Assembly (NCBI RefSeq): GCF_040802235.1
Contig: NC_133167.1
Location: 1,193,001-1,257,000 of the forward strand
Direction: 5' to 3'
From: Manis javanica
Taxonomy: Eukaryota > Chordata > Mammalia > Pholidota > Manidae
DNA length: 64,000 bases
The translations under genes and the position numbers were made by a program. The notes below the pieces were generated by a model. That model was not told the origin of the DNA. It was given only the letters and a program-made list of their open reading frames with translations, and did not search any database. Below, piece after piece: positions 33,471 to 46,200 of this stretch (position 1 is its first letter; each line of letters begins with the position of its first letter).

Positions 33471-36400
33471 ATACTTTAGTATTTTAGAGCAGTATTAGGT
33501 TTATAGAAAAATTGAGCAGAAAGTAGAGTTTCCATTTCTCCCCCTCCCCATCCAGTTTTCTCTTATTAACGTCTTGCATTTGTGTAGTATCTTTATTCCA
33601 ACTGATGAGCCAGAATTGACACATTATTAACTGAAGTCCAGGTTTACATTAAGCTCACTCTTGATATCGCACATTCTATTGTTTTTGATGAATGTCAAAT
33701 CCACTAATATAGTATCATACAGAATCAGTTCACCACTTTAATGCACCATGTTTGCAATATGAAGTATTCACTTGAAAGGATACACCAAAATTCAAACTTT
33801 TGGTCTTACTGAAGGGCACTTATATTTGTCCCAGTTATTATCATTATTATAAACAACATTGTGGCGAATGTACTTGGGTCTATATCATTTTGGGTGCAGT
33901 CACACCTGTGATGATTGAGAATCCAGTTATCCATTACTTTGCCAATACATTCCTACTTTTTCAGGGCTACCACAAATATTTCCAATTTTTCATTACTAAT
34001 AAATAAAAACATAATCAATTTGTTATACTGATTTGGTATAGTATATCAGTATATACTATATATAATGACATTGCTATATTGCCTCATTTGTTATAATCAT
34101 TTTTTCTATAAATTCCTTAGGATTTTCTAGTAATCATGTTGTCTGCAAATAAGAACAATTTTACTTTTAAAAATTCATGTGTGTTTATTTCCTTTACTTG
34201 TCTTATTGTGCTGGCTAGAACATCTAGTGTAATGTTAATTCGAAGGGTATCAGAGATAAGAGAGCCTTGCTTTCTTTCCTGTATCAGGGGGAATATTCAG
34301 TCTTTCACCATTAAATGTGATATTAGCTGGAGGTTTTAATAGATGTCCATTAGATTGAGGAAATCTCTACTATTCATAGTTTCCTGAGAGTTTTTATCAA
34401 AAAGGGCTTTTTGTGAATTTTGTGAAATGCTTTTTTTGAAATGATTGTCTGAGATAATAATTTCTTTTTAATCTCTTTGCTTTTCTTTTTAAATCTTTTA
34501 AAAAATATGGTCTGTTGCATTGAATCTTACACCAACCTTGCATTCCTGGGATGGCCCCCACCTGATCATGGTGTGTTATCATTTTGATATGTTTCTGGGT
34601 TTGATTTGCTAAAGATTTAAGGATATTTTCATCTAAGTTACAGAGGGATATTGCTCTGTATTTTCCTTTTTTCTAATATATTTTTCTGGTTTTACTATTG
34701 GGATAATGTTGACATCAAAAAATGATTTATAAAGTGTCCCTTCCTCTTTAATTTTCTGGAAGAGTGTATGTGGAACTGGTATTATTTCTTATGAGATGTT
34801 TAGTAGAATTGACAGGAGAATACATCAGGGCTTAAAGTTTTATTCCTGTGGGAAGGCTTTTAACTATGAATTAACTATGAATTTAATAGATATAGGACTA
34901 TTCAACTTACTTATTTTTTTCTCCAGTAAGAGCTATTTGAAGTATTTCCTTACTATCGACTAATGACTATAGGATCCTTAATTGTGTCTTCTCTTTTATT
35001 ATTGGCATGGTTGTTTTATGCCTTCTTTTCCCCAATCAATTTCTTTAAAGGCTCATCAATTTTATTGACTTTTTTCAGAAAATCAGCTGCTTATTTCAAT
35101 GATTTATTTCATTTCATTCTTTTTCTCTTTCAAATGTATAATTTTCTTTGCCCTGATTACTTTTATTTCCTTTGCTCTTTTAAAAAATTATTGTTGGTTT
35201 CTTAAAGTGAAAGCTTAGATCATTCATCTGAGGTTTTTCTTTTATTCTCTCATAATCATTTATATAACTCTACAAGTTTCCCTCTAAGCACTTGTATTAG
35301 TCCTCTTAGGCTGCCAACAAAATATCACAGACTGGGTGGCTTAAACAGCAGAAATTTATTTTCTCACAGTCCTTGAATGTAGAAGTCCAAGATCAAGGTT
35401 ATGTGTATATGTGATTTCTGGTGATGGCCTCTCTTCCTGGCTTGCACACAACCACCTTCCTGCTAAGTCCTCACATGAGCTTTGGAGAGAGGGAGAGAAG
35501 TGGAATGTCTTCGTCTTAGAAGACCATTAATCCCATCATGGGGGCCCCATTGTCATGATTTAATCTAACCCTAATTACTTCCCAAAGGCCCCACCTCCAA
35601 ATACCATCTACCATTAAGAGGTTTTATTATTTTTACAATAATTAATTTTATAACAATAAAACCTCCTAATACCATAGGAAGTTAGGGCTTCAACATATGA
35701 ATTTTAGAAGACACACTCAGTCCAAACAGCACTTCTTTAGCATGACACTGCGCATTTGAATTCTTAGGTTTCCGTGTTTCGTCCATTTGAAATTTCTTTT
35801 TTAAAAATGTCCAGCTTTATTGAGATGTAATTGACATATAACATGCTATTAGTTTAAGGTGTAGATACATGATATATTTGATTTATATATTTGATATATG
35901 TATATATTACAAAATGATAACTATAATAAATTTAGTTAACGTTTCTTAATTTATATAGTTATATATTTTTTCTTGTGATGAGAATTTGTGATAAGATCTG
36001 CTGTCTGAGCAACTTTCAAATATATAGCACTGTTAGTTATATATATAATATACAGTATTGTTAACTGTAGTCACCATGCTGTACGTTCCATCCCCAGAAC
36101 TTATTTATCCTGTAACTGGAAGTTTATACCTTTTGACCCCCTTCTCCCATTTCCCCTAAGCTGCAACCTTTGCCTCTGGCAACTGCCAACCTGTCCTCAG
36201 TTTCTATGAGTTTGTTTTCTTTCGATTCCACATAGAAGTGAGATCACACAGTATTTGTCTCTCTCTGTCTGACTTACTCAACTTACCATAATGCATTCAA
36301 GGTCCATCCATGTTGTTGCAAATAGCAGGGCTTCCTTCTTATTTATGCGTGTGTGCACACATCTCTATCAATTCATTCATCAAAACACACTTAGGTCGTT

Positions 36401-36700
36401 TCCACGTCTTGGCTGTTGCGAGTAATGTCGCTATGAGCGTGAAGATGCAGATTATCATTTCCTTCGGATGCATACTCAGAAATGGAATTCCTGGATCATA
36501 CGGTGGTTCTACTTTTAATTTTTAGAGGAACCTCCATACTGTTTTCCATAATGGCTGCACCAAATTATACTCCTGCCACCAGTTTACAAAGCCTACCTTT
36601 TTTTTTTTTTACCGCATCCTTACCCCCCCATATCTCTTGTCTTTTTGAAAACAGCCATTCTAACAGGTATGAAGGGAGATCTCATTGTGTTTTTTTAAAT
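33471..36700 (-). mobile_element. Old L1 (L1M-type) sequence, minus strand, interrupted by a solo LTR
   Basis: Decayed L1 text on the minus strand. An old 3'-end-like part lies at 33471-33960, RT-region landmarks at 34130-34620 ('tctgcaaataagaacaatttt', 'ggcccccacctgatcatgg') and another 3' end at 35770-36700 ('gtccagctttattgagatgtaattg', 'gttgttgcaaatagcagg'). More than one old L1 may be joined here. The LTR at 35293-35728 is inserted within it. Confidence 0.7.
35293..35728 (-). mobile_element. Solo MLT1-type MaLR LTR with 5-bp target-site duplication
   Basis: A solo LTR bounded by TG...CA ('tgtattag' ... 'ccaaaca'), with 'gcact' duplicated at 35288-35292 and 35729-35733. The internal order in reverse orientation matches MLT1-like LTRs: 'gactgggtggcttaaac', 'gaaatttattttctcacag', 'gtccaagatcaagg', 'cccaaaggccccacctcc', 'cttcaacatatgaatttt'. 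ERVL-type elements make 5-bp duplications, which agrees. Confidence 0.88.
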
Positions 36701-38213
36701 GTACACTTCCATAGTTTTTATTTGTTCAGTGTGTTATGCAACCATAAATAACCACTTTCTAATTTCACAACATTTCCATCACCCAAAAAAGACACCCATG
36801 CCTATTAGCAGTTAGGCCCGATTCATCCTTCCCCGACCCCTTAACAACCACTAATCTATTTTCTGTCTCTAAAAACTTCCACGCATCAAAGACACTATTC
36901 CAGAAAGTAAAAAGACAACCCACAGAGTGGGAGAAAATATTTGCAAATCATATATTTGATAAGAATTTAGTATCCTGAATATATAAAGAACTCTTAGAAC
37001 TCCATATAAAAAGATAACTATCCCAATTTAAAATGGGAAATTTAAAAATGAGCAAAGAATCAGAATAGATATTTCTCAGAGAAGATATACAAGTGGCCGA
37101 TAAGCACATAGAAAGACGCTCATTGTGGCTTTAATTTGCATTTATTTCCCTGACAAATAGTGATGCTGAACATCTTTTCATGTAGTGGTTGGTCCTTTGT
37201 GTATCTTAGGAAAAAAGGTCTATTCAGTTTCTCTGCTCATTTTCAATCAGATTTTATAGTTTTTTTCTTTTTTTCCTGTTGAGTTGTATGACTTCTTTAC
37301 ATATGTTGTATATTAACTACTTATCAAATATATGATTTTTTAACTATTATTTCCCATTTCATAGGTTCCCTTTTCATTTTGTTAATGGTTTTCCATTTGA
37401 AATTTCCTGAATTTTCTTTCTTTATGTCTTATTTGACAGGGATGTTGTTTAATTTCCAAATACTTAGGGCTTTTTCAGATATTTTTCTGTTATTGGATTC
37501 TAGTGTAATACTATTTATATGTGAGATACTTTATATGATTTCAATCTTTTTCATTTTACTGAAACATTTTCATGGCCCAGAATATAACCTATCTTGGTGA
37601 CTGTTTCACGTGCACTTTAAAAAGAAGTTGTATTCTGTAGGTGTGGGTGGATTGTTTGTAAATGTCAAGTTGGTTTTCAGTGTTGAATAATATCTTTGCT
37701 GATTTACTGTGTATTCGGAGATATGATGTGGATATCTCCAACCATAGTGGTAGATTTCTCAATTTTTCCTTGCAGTTCTACTGTATTCATATATCATGAC
37801 ACTCTATTGTTAGGTGCATGCATATTTAAAGTTGTTATATCCACTTGAGAAATTTACTATGTATCATTATGACTTGTCTCTCTTTATCCTCCAGGATACT
37901 CTTTTTTCTGCAATTTGATACCAATATAGCCAATCCAAGTTTGTTTTGCTTACTTTTTGAACAGTATACTTTTTCCATACTTTTACTTTTTAAACTACCT
38001 ATGTCTTTATGTTTAAAGTAGATTGTTGTAATGGTATATAACTTGATATTGCTTTTTTATCCAATTTAACAATCTCTGCCTTTTAATTATAATGCTTATG
38101 TGCATTGTCATTATGGTTATGTTTAAATCTACCATCTTGCTATATGTTTATCTTCTTTACTGCAATTTGTCTATTAATTTATTCCATCTGATTTTCCGCC
38201 TTTGTTATCTTTT
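36701..38213. mobile_element. Old L1 with an internal inversion junction
   Basis: About 36890-37115 is plus-strand L1 ORF2 text ('gtgggagaaaatatttgc', 'aaagaactcttagaactcc'). From about 37118 the sequence switches to minus-strand L1 ('cattgtggctttaatttgc') and continues to 38213. After the young L1 it resumes at 44192-44470. Confidence 0.7.
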
Positions 38214-38560
38214 CATTTATTTATTTATTTATCTTGTTATTACATGAAGAACATTATGTTTACCAGACAAGTATATACTTCCCCCTTCACCAAGTTCCCC
38301 CCACAAACCCCATTACCGTCACTGTCCATCAGCATAGTAAGATGCTGTAGAATCACTACTTGTCTTCTCTGTGTTGCACAGCCCTCCCCGTGCCCCCCAC
38401 GCACTATACATGCTAATCGTAATGCCCTCTTTCTTCTTCCCCGCCCTTATCCCTCCCTTCCCACCCATCCTCCCCAGTCCCTTTCCCTTTGATAACTGTT
38501 AGTCCATTCTTGGGTTCTGTGAGTCTGCTGTTGTTTTATTCCTTCAGTTTTTCTTTGTTC

Positions 38561-41500
38561 TTATACTCCACATATGAGTGAAATCATTTGATACTTGTCT
38601 TTCTCTGCCTGGCTTATTTCACTGAGCATAATACCCTCCAGCTCCATCCATGTTGTTGCAAATGGTAGGATTTGTTTTCTTCTTATGGCTAAATAATATT
38701 CCATTGTGTATATGTACCACATCTTCTTTATCCATTCATCTACTGATGGACACTTAGGTTGCTTCCATTTCTTGGCTATTGTAAATAGTGCTGCGATAAA
38801 CATAGGGGTGCATCTGTCTTTTTCAAACTGGGCTGCTGCATTCTTAGGGTATATTCCTAGAAGTGGAATTCCTGGGTCAAATGGTATTTTTATTTTGAGC
38901 TTTTTGAGGAACCTCCATACTGCTTTCCACGATGGTTGAACTAATTTACATTCCCACCAGCAGCGTAGGAGGGTTCCCCTTTCTCCACAACCTTGCTAAC
39001 ATTTGTTGTTGTTTGTGTTTTGGATGGTGGCCATCCTTACTGGTGTGAGGTGATATCTCATTGTGGTTTTAATTTGCGTTTCTCTGATGACAAGCGATGT
39101 GGAGCATCTTCTCATGTGTCTGTAGGCCATCTGAATTTCTTCTTTGGAGAACTGTCTGTTCAGCTCCTCTGCCCATTTATTAATTGGATTATTTGCTTTT
39201 TGTTTGTTGAGGTGCATGAGCTCTTTATATATTTTGGATGTCAAGCCTTTATCGGATCTGTCATTTATGAATATATTCTCCCATACTGTAGGATACCTTT
39301 TGTTCTATTGATGGTGTCCTTTGCTCTACAGAAGCTTTTTAGCTTGATATAGTCCCACTTGTTCATTTTTGCTTTTGTTTCCCTTGCCCGGGGAGATATG
39401 TTCATGAAGAAGTTGCTCATGTTTATGTCCAAGAGATTTTTGCCTGTGTTTTTCTCTAAGAGTTTTATGGTTTCATGACCTTACATTCAGTTCTTTGATC
39501 CATTTCAAATTTACTTTTGTGTTTGGGGTTAGACAGTGATCCAGTTTCATTCTCTTACATGTAGCTGTCCAGTTTTGCCAGCACCATCTGTTGAAGAGTC
39601 TGTCATTTCCCCATTGTATGTCCATGGCTCCTTTTTCATATATTAATTGACAATATATATCTGAGTTAATGTCTGGAGTCTCTATTCTGTTCCACTGGTC
39701 TGTGGCTCTGTTCTTGTGCCAGTACCAAACTGTCTTGATTACTGTGGCTTTGTAGTAGAGCTTGAAGTTGGGGAGCAAGATCCCCCCCTCTTTATTCTTC
39801 CTTCTCAGGATTGCTTTGGCTATTCAGGGTCCTTGGCGGTTCCATATGAGTTTTTGAACTATTTGTTCCAGTTCATTGAAGAATGCTGTTGGTAATTTGA
39901 TAGGGATTGCATCAAATCTGTATGTTGCTTTGGGCAGGATGGCCATTTTGACAATATTAATTCTTCCTAGCCAAGAGCTTGGGGTGACTTTCCATTTGCT
40001 AGTGTCCCCTTTAATTTCTCTTAAGAGTGTCTTATAGTTTTTAGGGTATAGGTCTTTCACTTCCTTGGTTAGGTTTATTCCTAGGTATTTTATTCTTTTT
40101 GATGCAATTGTGAATGGAATTGTTTTCCTGATTTCTCTTTCTATTAGTTCATTGTTAGTATATAGGAAAGCCTCAGATTTCTGTGTGTTAATTTTGTATC
40201 CTGCAACTTTGCTGTATTCTGATATCAGTTCTAGTAGTTTCGGGGTGGAGTCTTCAGGCTTTTTTATGTACAATATCATGTCATCTGCAAATAGTGACAG
40301 TTTAACTTCTTCTTTACCAATCTGGATTCCTTGTATTTCTTTGTTTTGTCTGATTGCCGTGGCCGGGACCTCCAGTACTATGTTGAATAAAAGTGGGGAG
40401 AGTGGGCATCCCTGTCTTGATCCCGATCTCAGAGGAAAAGCTTTCAGCTTCTCGCTGTTCAGTATGATGTTGGCTGTGGGTTTATCATACATGGCCTTTA
40501 TTATATTGAGGTACTTGCCCTCTATTCCCATTTTGCTGAGAGCTTTTATCATGAATGGATGTTGAATTTTGTTGAATGCTTTTTCAGCATCTGTGGAGAT
40601 GATCATGTGGTTTTTGTCCTTTTTGTTGATGTGGTGGATGGTGTTGATGGATTTTCGAATGTTGTACCATCCTTGCATCCCTGGGATGAATCCCGCTTGG
40701 TCATGATATATGATCCTTTTGATGTATTTTTGAATTCGGTTTGCTAATATTTTGCTGAATATTTTTTCATCTATGTTCATCAGGGATATTGGTCTGTAAT
40801 TTTCTTTTTTGGTGGGGTCTTTGCCTGGTTTTGGTATTAGGGTGATGTTGGCTTCATAGAATGAGTTTGGGAGCATTCCCTCCTCTTCTATTTTTTGGAA
40901 AACTTTAAGGAGAATGGGTATTATGTCTTCTCTGTGTGTCGGATAAAATTCCGAGGTAAATCCATCTGGCCCGGGGGTTTTGTTCTTGGGTAGTTTTTTG
41001 ATTACTGCTTCAATTTCTTTGTTGGTAATTGGTTTGTTTAGATTTTGTGTTTCTTCCTTGGTCAGTCTTGGAAGGTTGTATTTTTCTAGAAAGTTGTCCA
41101 TTTCTTCTAGGTTTTCCAGCTTCTTAGCATATAGATTTTCATAGTATTCTCTAATAATTCCTTGTATTTCTGTGGGGTCTGTTGTGATGTTTCTTTTCTC
41201 GTTTCTGATTCTGTTGATGTGTGTTGATTCTCTTTTTCTCTTAATACGTCTGGCTAGAGGCTTATCTATTTTGTTTATTTTCTCAAAGAACAAGCTCTTG
41301 GTTTCATTGATTTTTCCTATTGTTTTATTCTTCTCAATTTTATTTATTTCTTCTCTGATCTTTATTATGTCCCTCCTGCTGACTTTAGGCCTCATTTGTT
41401 CTTCTTTTTCCAGTTTCAATGATTGTGATGTTAGACTATTCATTTGGGATTGTTCTTCCTTCTTTAAGTGTGCCTGGATTGCTATATACTTTCCTCTTAA

Positions 41501-42086
41501 GACTGCTTTCGCTGCGTCCCACAGAAGTTGGGGCTTTGTGTTGCTGTTGTCATTTGTTTCCATATATTACTTGATCTCCATTTTAATTTGGTCATTGATC
41601 CATTGATTATTTAGGAGCATGTTGTTAAGCCTCCATGTGTTTGTGGGCCCTTTTGCTTTCTTTGCACAATTTATTTCTAGTTTTATACCTTTGTGGTCTG
41701 AAAAGTTAGTTGGTAGAATTTCAATGTTTTTGAATTTACTGAGGCTCTTTTTGTGGCCTAGTATGTGGTCTATTCTGGAGTATGTTCCATGTGCACTTGA
41801 GAAGAATGTGTGTCCTGTTGCTTTTGGGTGTAGAGTTCTGTAGGTGTCTATTAGGTCCATCTGTTCTAGTGTGTTGTTCAGTGCCTGTGTCCTTACTTAT
41901 TTTCTGTCTGGTGGATCTGTCCTTTGGGGTGAGTGGCATGTTGAAGTCTCCCAGAATGAATGCATTGCATTCTATTTCCTCCTTTAGTTCTGTTAGTATT
42001 TGTTTCACATACGCTGCTGCTCCTGTGTTGGGTGCATAGATATTTATAATGGTTATATCCTCTTGTTGGACTGAGCCCTTTATCAT
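38561..42086 (-). pseudogene. L1 ORF2, nearly intact with a few lesions
   Basis: The endonuclease part (41736-42086 and 41567-41860) keeps NIYAPN, GDFN and SDHKGIKLEI. A 579-codon frame at 39824-41563 spans the reverse transcriptase with [27 protein letters not shown] and an intact [10 protein letters not shown]. Visible lesions are a frameshift inside the endonuclease, a TAA at 41567-41569 with the same frame resuming at once, a TGA at 39824-39826, and a frameshift at a G run near 39780. C-terminal pieces follow at 39473-39778, 38996-39244 and 38561-38803. Confidence 0.88.
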
Positions 42087-42686
42087 TATGTAATGTCCTT
42101 CTTTATCTCTTGTTACTTTCTTTGTTTTGAAGTCTGTTTTGTCTGATACTAGTACTGCAACACCTGCTTTCTTCTCACTGTTGTTTACATGAAATATCTT
42201 TTTCCATCCCTTGACTTTTAGTCTGTGCCTGTCTTTGGGTTTGAGGTGAGTCTCTTGTAAGCAGCATATGGATGGGTCTTGTTTTTTTATCCATTCTATT
42301 ACTCTGTGTCTTTTGATAGATGCATTCAGTCCATTTACATTTAGGATGATTATTGATAGCTATGTACTTATTGCCATTGCAGGCTTTAGATTCATGGTTA
42401 CCAAAGGTTCCAGGTTACTTTCCTTACTATCTAAGAGTCTAACTTAACTCACTTAAGATGGTGTTACAAACACAATCTAAAGGTTCTTTTTTGTTTCTCC
42501 TCCTTTTTCTTCCTCCTCCATTCTTTATATATTAGTATCATATTCTGTACTTTTTGTCTATCCCTTGATTGACTTTGGGGATAGTTAATTTAATTTTGCA
42601 TTTGCTTAGTAATTAGCTGTTCTACTTTCTTTACTGTGGTTGTATTACCTCATGTGACAGTTATTCCACCTTAGGAACACTTCCAT

Positions 42687-43538
42687 CTATAGCAGTACCT
42701 CCAAAATAGACTGTAGAGATGGTTTGTGGGAGGTAAATTCTCTCAGCTTTTGCTTATCTGGTAATTGTTTAATCCCTCCTTCAAATTTAAATGATAATCT
42801 TGCCGGATAAAGTAATCTTGGTTCCAGGCCCTTCTGCTCCATGGCATTAAACACATCATGCCACTCCCTTCTGCCCTGTAAGGTTTCTGCTGAGAAGTCT
42901 GATGTTAGCCTGATGGGCTTTCCTTTGTATGTGATCTTATTTCTCTCTCTGGCTGCTTTTAACAGTCTGTCCTTATCCTTGATCTTTCCCATTTTAATTA
43001 CTATGTGTCTTGGTGTTGTCTTCCTTGGGTCCCTTGTGTTGGGGGATCTGTGGATCTCCATGGCCTGAGAGACTATCTCCTTCCCCAGATTGGGGAAGTT
43101 TTCAGCAACTACCTCCTCAAAGACACTTTCTTTCCCTTTCTCTCTCTCTTCTTCTTCTGGTATCCCTATAATGCGAATATTGTTCCATTTGGATCGGTCA
43201 CACAGTTCTCTCAATATTCTTTCATTCTTAGAGATCCTTTTTTCTCTCTGTGCCTCAGCGTCTTTGTATTCCTCTTCTCTAGTTTCTGTTTAATTTATTG
43301 TCTCCTCCACCGTATCCAACCTGCTTTTAATACCCTCCATCGTGCTCTTCAGCGATTGGATCTCTGACCTGAATTCATTCCTGAGTTCTTGGATGTCTTT
43401 CCGTACCTCCATTAGGATGTTGATGATTTTTATTTTGAACTCCCTTTCAGGAAGAGTCACGAGGTCCCTATCATTTAAATCTTTCTCGGGAGTTGTATTA
43501 ATAATTGTACTCTGGTCGAGGTTCCTTTGGCGTTTCAT
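42687..43538 (-). pseudogene. L1 ORF1 with a single visible nonsense codon
   Basis: The frame is open for 283 codons from 43538 except for one TAA at 43290-43292. The N-terminal part has coiled-coil heptads (ELRNEFRSEIQSLKSTMEGI). The central part holds the RRM-like NIRIIGIPEEEE, followed by the C-terminal domain (RHIVIKM, KGKPIRLTSDFSAETLQGRR). ORF1 protein binds L1 RNA as a trimer. Position relative to ORF2 is normal. Confidence 0.85.
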
Positions 43539-44191
43539 GTTGTATATGGCGCCCTCTAGTGTCCAGAAGCTCTGCTCTGGAGCTGCTCAGCCCCTGAAGC
43601 AATGTTGGGGGTCACAGGGGAGCAGTACTGGTGCCTGGGGGAGGAAAGAGCTGTTCCCCGCCTCCTGGCTCCTGTGCCTGTCTCCACTGCCTGAGCCAGT
43701 GGGCCGAGCACACAGGTATAAGCTTTTGCCCCAGAGCAGCCGGATATGGATCCCTGCTTTCCACAAGCAGCCAGAATCCCAGTCTCCCCAGGAACTCTGC
43801 CTGTCTTAGCTTTCCAACCCCATAATCATTAGAATATGATGAAAGCACCATGAAATGTCGGTTGTGCTCCCAGCACACATCTCCGGAGCTGGGTATTCAA
43901 CAGTCCCGAGCCTTCCACTCCCTCCCTGCTCCGTTTCTCTCCCTCCCGCCAGTGAGCTGGGGTGGGCAAGGGGCTCGGGTCCCGCCTGGCCACAGCTCTG
44001 GGACGTCACCCCGTTCGCTGAGGTCTGCTCTTCTCTCCAGGTGTGCGCAGTCTGACGCCGTCCTCTTCCTGTTGCTCTCTCAGGATTAGTTACACCAAGT
44101 ACATTTTCTCATTGTATCCAGTTTTAGGAGGAAGCCTCTGTCTCTCCTCTCACGCCGCCATCTTTAATCCCTTTTCCCTTTGTTATCTTTT

Positions 44192-44675
44192 TTATTGTTA
44201 ATTGATAATTTCTAAAAAAAAATATTTCATGTGCCTTACTGGTTTATATAACTTCATAACTTTGTTTTAACTTTTGGTGATTGCTCTAGAGTTTACAATG
44301 TTTATCTTTAGTGTGTCATAGACTACCTTTAAATTATATTATGCCACTTCACATATAATGTAAGAAACTTAAGACAGTGAACTTCTATGTACCACTTCCA
44401 TACTTTGTGCTATTATTTTCATGTATTACCTTCTCCATATATTATAAAACAACAGATTTTATTATTTACCTCCATTGGATTGTGAGTTTTCAGAGAACAA
44501 GAACATTATCATATGTACCATTCTCAAGCATTAAGAAAAAGCCTGGTATATAGAGTGTTTTAAGTAAATGTTGATGGAAGGAAGGAAGAAATTAACTTGC
44601 TGAGTCCCATCCACAACCAAAAATTTCTTCTTCTGCCGAGTCCTCGGGACACTCTGTTTCTCTGGCCACCCACCT
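44192..44675 (-). mobile_element. Continuation of the old L1, then OR3 3' flank
   Basis: The old L1 split at 38213 continues to about 44470. The last about 200 bp before OR3 have no recognisable repeat and do not match the 3' flanks of OR1 or OR2. Confidence 0.6.
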
Positions 44676-45623
44676 TCATGCGGCTGTGAGTTTCTGGCTC
44701 AGCCTCCGCAGGGCCTCCTGCACGTTCTTATTTCACAGACTGTAGATGAGGGGGTTGAGCATCGGGATGACCAGGGTGTAGAAGACAGACACCACCTTGC
44801 CCTGCCTCATGGACTCCACAGCTCCCGGCTGGGCATACATGACAAAGACGGTCCCATAAAAGAGGGACACGGCCGTCATGTGGGAGCCGCAGGTGGAGAA
44901 GACCTTGTGTCTCCCGGCTGCCGAGCGCATCCTCAGGATGGTCACTGTGATGTAGCCGTAGGAGATGAGGACCACGAGTGTGGTGCCCACGATGATGAGC
45001 CCACAGATGCCAAACAAGAGGAGCTCGTTGAGGGCTGTGTTGGTGCAGGCGAGCTGCAGCAGGGGGGGCACGTCGCAGAAGAAGTGGTCGATGTGGTTGG
45101 CGCATAACCGGAGGCGGAAGGTGGAGCTGGTCTGCACGATGGCGTTGAGGCAGCCCCCACAGTAGGTGCCCAGCACCAGGAGGGTGCAGGCCGAGGGGCA
45201 CATGGTGACGGGGTAGAGCAGGGGGCTGCAGATGGCCATGAAGCGGTCATAGGCCATCACTGCCAAGAGGAGAGTCTCTGTAGTAGCAAACAGGGAGAGG
45301 AAGAAGAACTGGGCGGCACAGCCCTCAAAGGTGATGGCCTTGGACGGGGAGAGGAAGTTGGCCAGGGCGTTGGGGGCGGTGACAGATGAGTAGCACAGGT
45401 CCAGGAAGGAGAGGCTCTTGAGGAAGAAGTACATTGGGGAGTGCAGTCGGGCGTCCAGGCTGATGAGCACGATCATGCTGAGGTTCCCCAGCACGGCCAC
45501 CACGTACAGCGCCAGGAACACAGCAAAGAGCAGGGCCTGGGTCTCCCGGCCACCCTCAAACCCCTCCAGCACAAACTCCTGCAGGGGCACCACTGAGAGG
45601 CTTCCATTTCTGTGGGGTGGCAT
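44676..45623 (-). pseudogene. Class II olfactory receptor, copy 3 (OR3), truncated by a nonsense codon
   Basis: The third copy of the OR exon. The frame is open for 296 residues (44733-45623) and stops where OR1/OR2 have Arg297, right after NPLIYSL: CGA has become TGA. The following 18 codons remain in frame to a TGA at the equivalent of the normal end, so this stop is the only truncating lesion. Other changes against OR1 are V129M in the [10 protein letters not shown] motif, R148L, P172R, F173L, L259V and K273R. Loss of the cytoplasmic tail after TM7 probably harms folding and trafficking. The TM3 region is OR1-like while the C-terminal sites are OR2-like. A weak or missing splice acceptor upstream also argues against normal expression. 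Confidence 0.8.
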
Positions 45624-45627
45624 GGCA

Positions 45628-46200
45628 TTCAGGCCTCAGACCAAGAGAATTATACCATCAGTAACAGTAGACAAGGTAAATCAAACTAAACTTCTTGCTG
45701 AAGATTATTAGGAAAGATGAAAAGTAATAACAAAAAAACCTGATTAAATGTATGGGAGTTAATGATTTAGTAATGAATTAGTAAACAAAGTTCACGATAA
45801 ACACAGAAGGTCAGGGACTCCATTATTGAGGCTCTTTTCCCTTGAGAAATATGCAATTTTGAAGAAGTCTGAGGGCATAAGTGGCTAAGCAGTGAGTTTT
45901 TACCTGTCTTGTGGAGCTAAAAGTGACAGTATTTGGTTACTAGGACCACCAAGGATACACCCAAAGGAGTAGGTTTAAATAAGTAGTAGGTATGCAGCTC
46001 AGCTTCTGACCATTTCAATAACTGAAACTGTATTAAAGTGAAATCTGAGTGCTGGTGACCTTGATATTTTACAAAAGCAAACATCTCTTCAAAAGGAAGA
46101 CACATTAGCCTAGACCTCAAGTTTTTCCTGTAAAAATTGTGCATAATTAGTGACAGAAACACAACTTAAACATTGAGGAGTTAAGGCAATATGAATTAAA
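45628..46200. other. AT-rich DNA upstream of OR3
   Basis: Does not match the upstream flanks of OR1/OR2 beyond 'gccATG'. Read on the minus strand the nearest acceptor-like site is the weak 'ctcttggtctgag'. No repeat or gene is recognised. Confidence 0.4.

Larger units (their letters stand above)
38214..44176 (-). mobile_element. Full-length L1 retrotransposon with 15-bp target-site duplication
   Basis: A 5.96-kb complete element on the minus strand, from a TTTA-rich tail at 38214-38240 to the 5' end 'ttaaagatggcggcgtgag' near 44165. The flanks 'cctttgttatctttt' at 38199-38213 and 44177-44191 are identical, so insertion into the older L1 was precise. It has the fewest ORF lesions of any L1 here. 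Its 5' UTR (about 43540-44176) is GC-rich. It cannot make complete proteins without repair of several lesions. Confidence 0.93.

Noticed and set aside
38216-38240. TTTA repeat as an independent microsatellite
   Set aside because: It sits exactly at the 3' end of the full-length L1, next to the target-site duplication, and is the expanded L1 tail.
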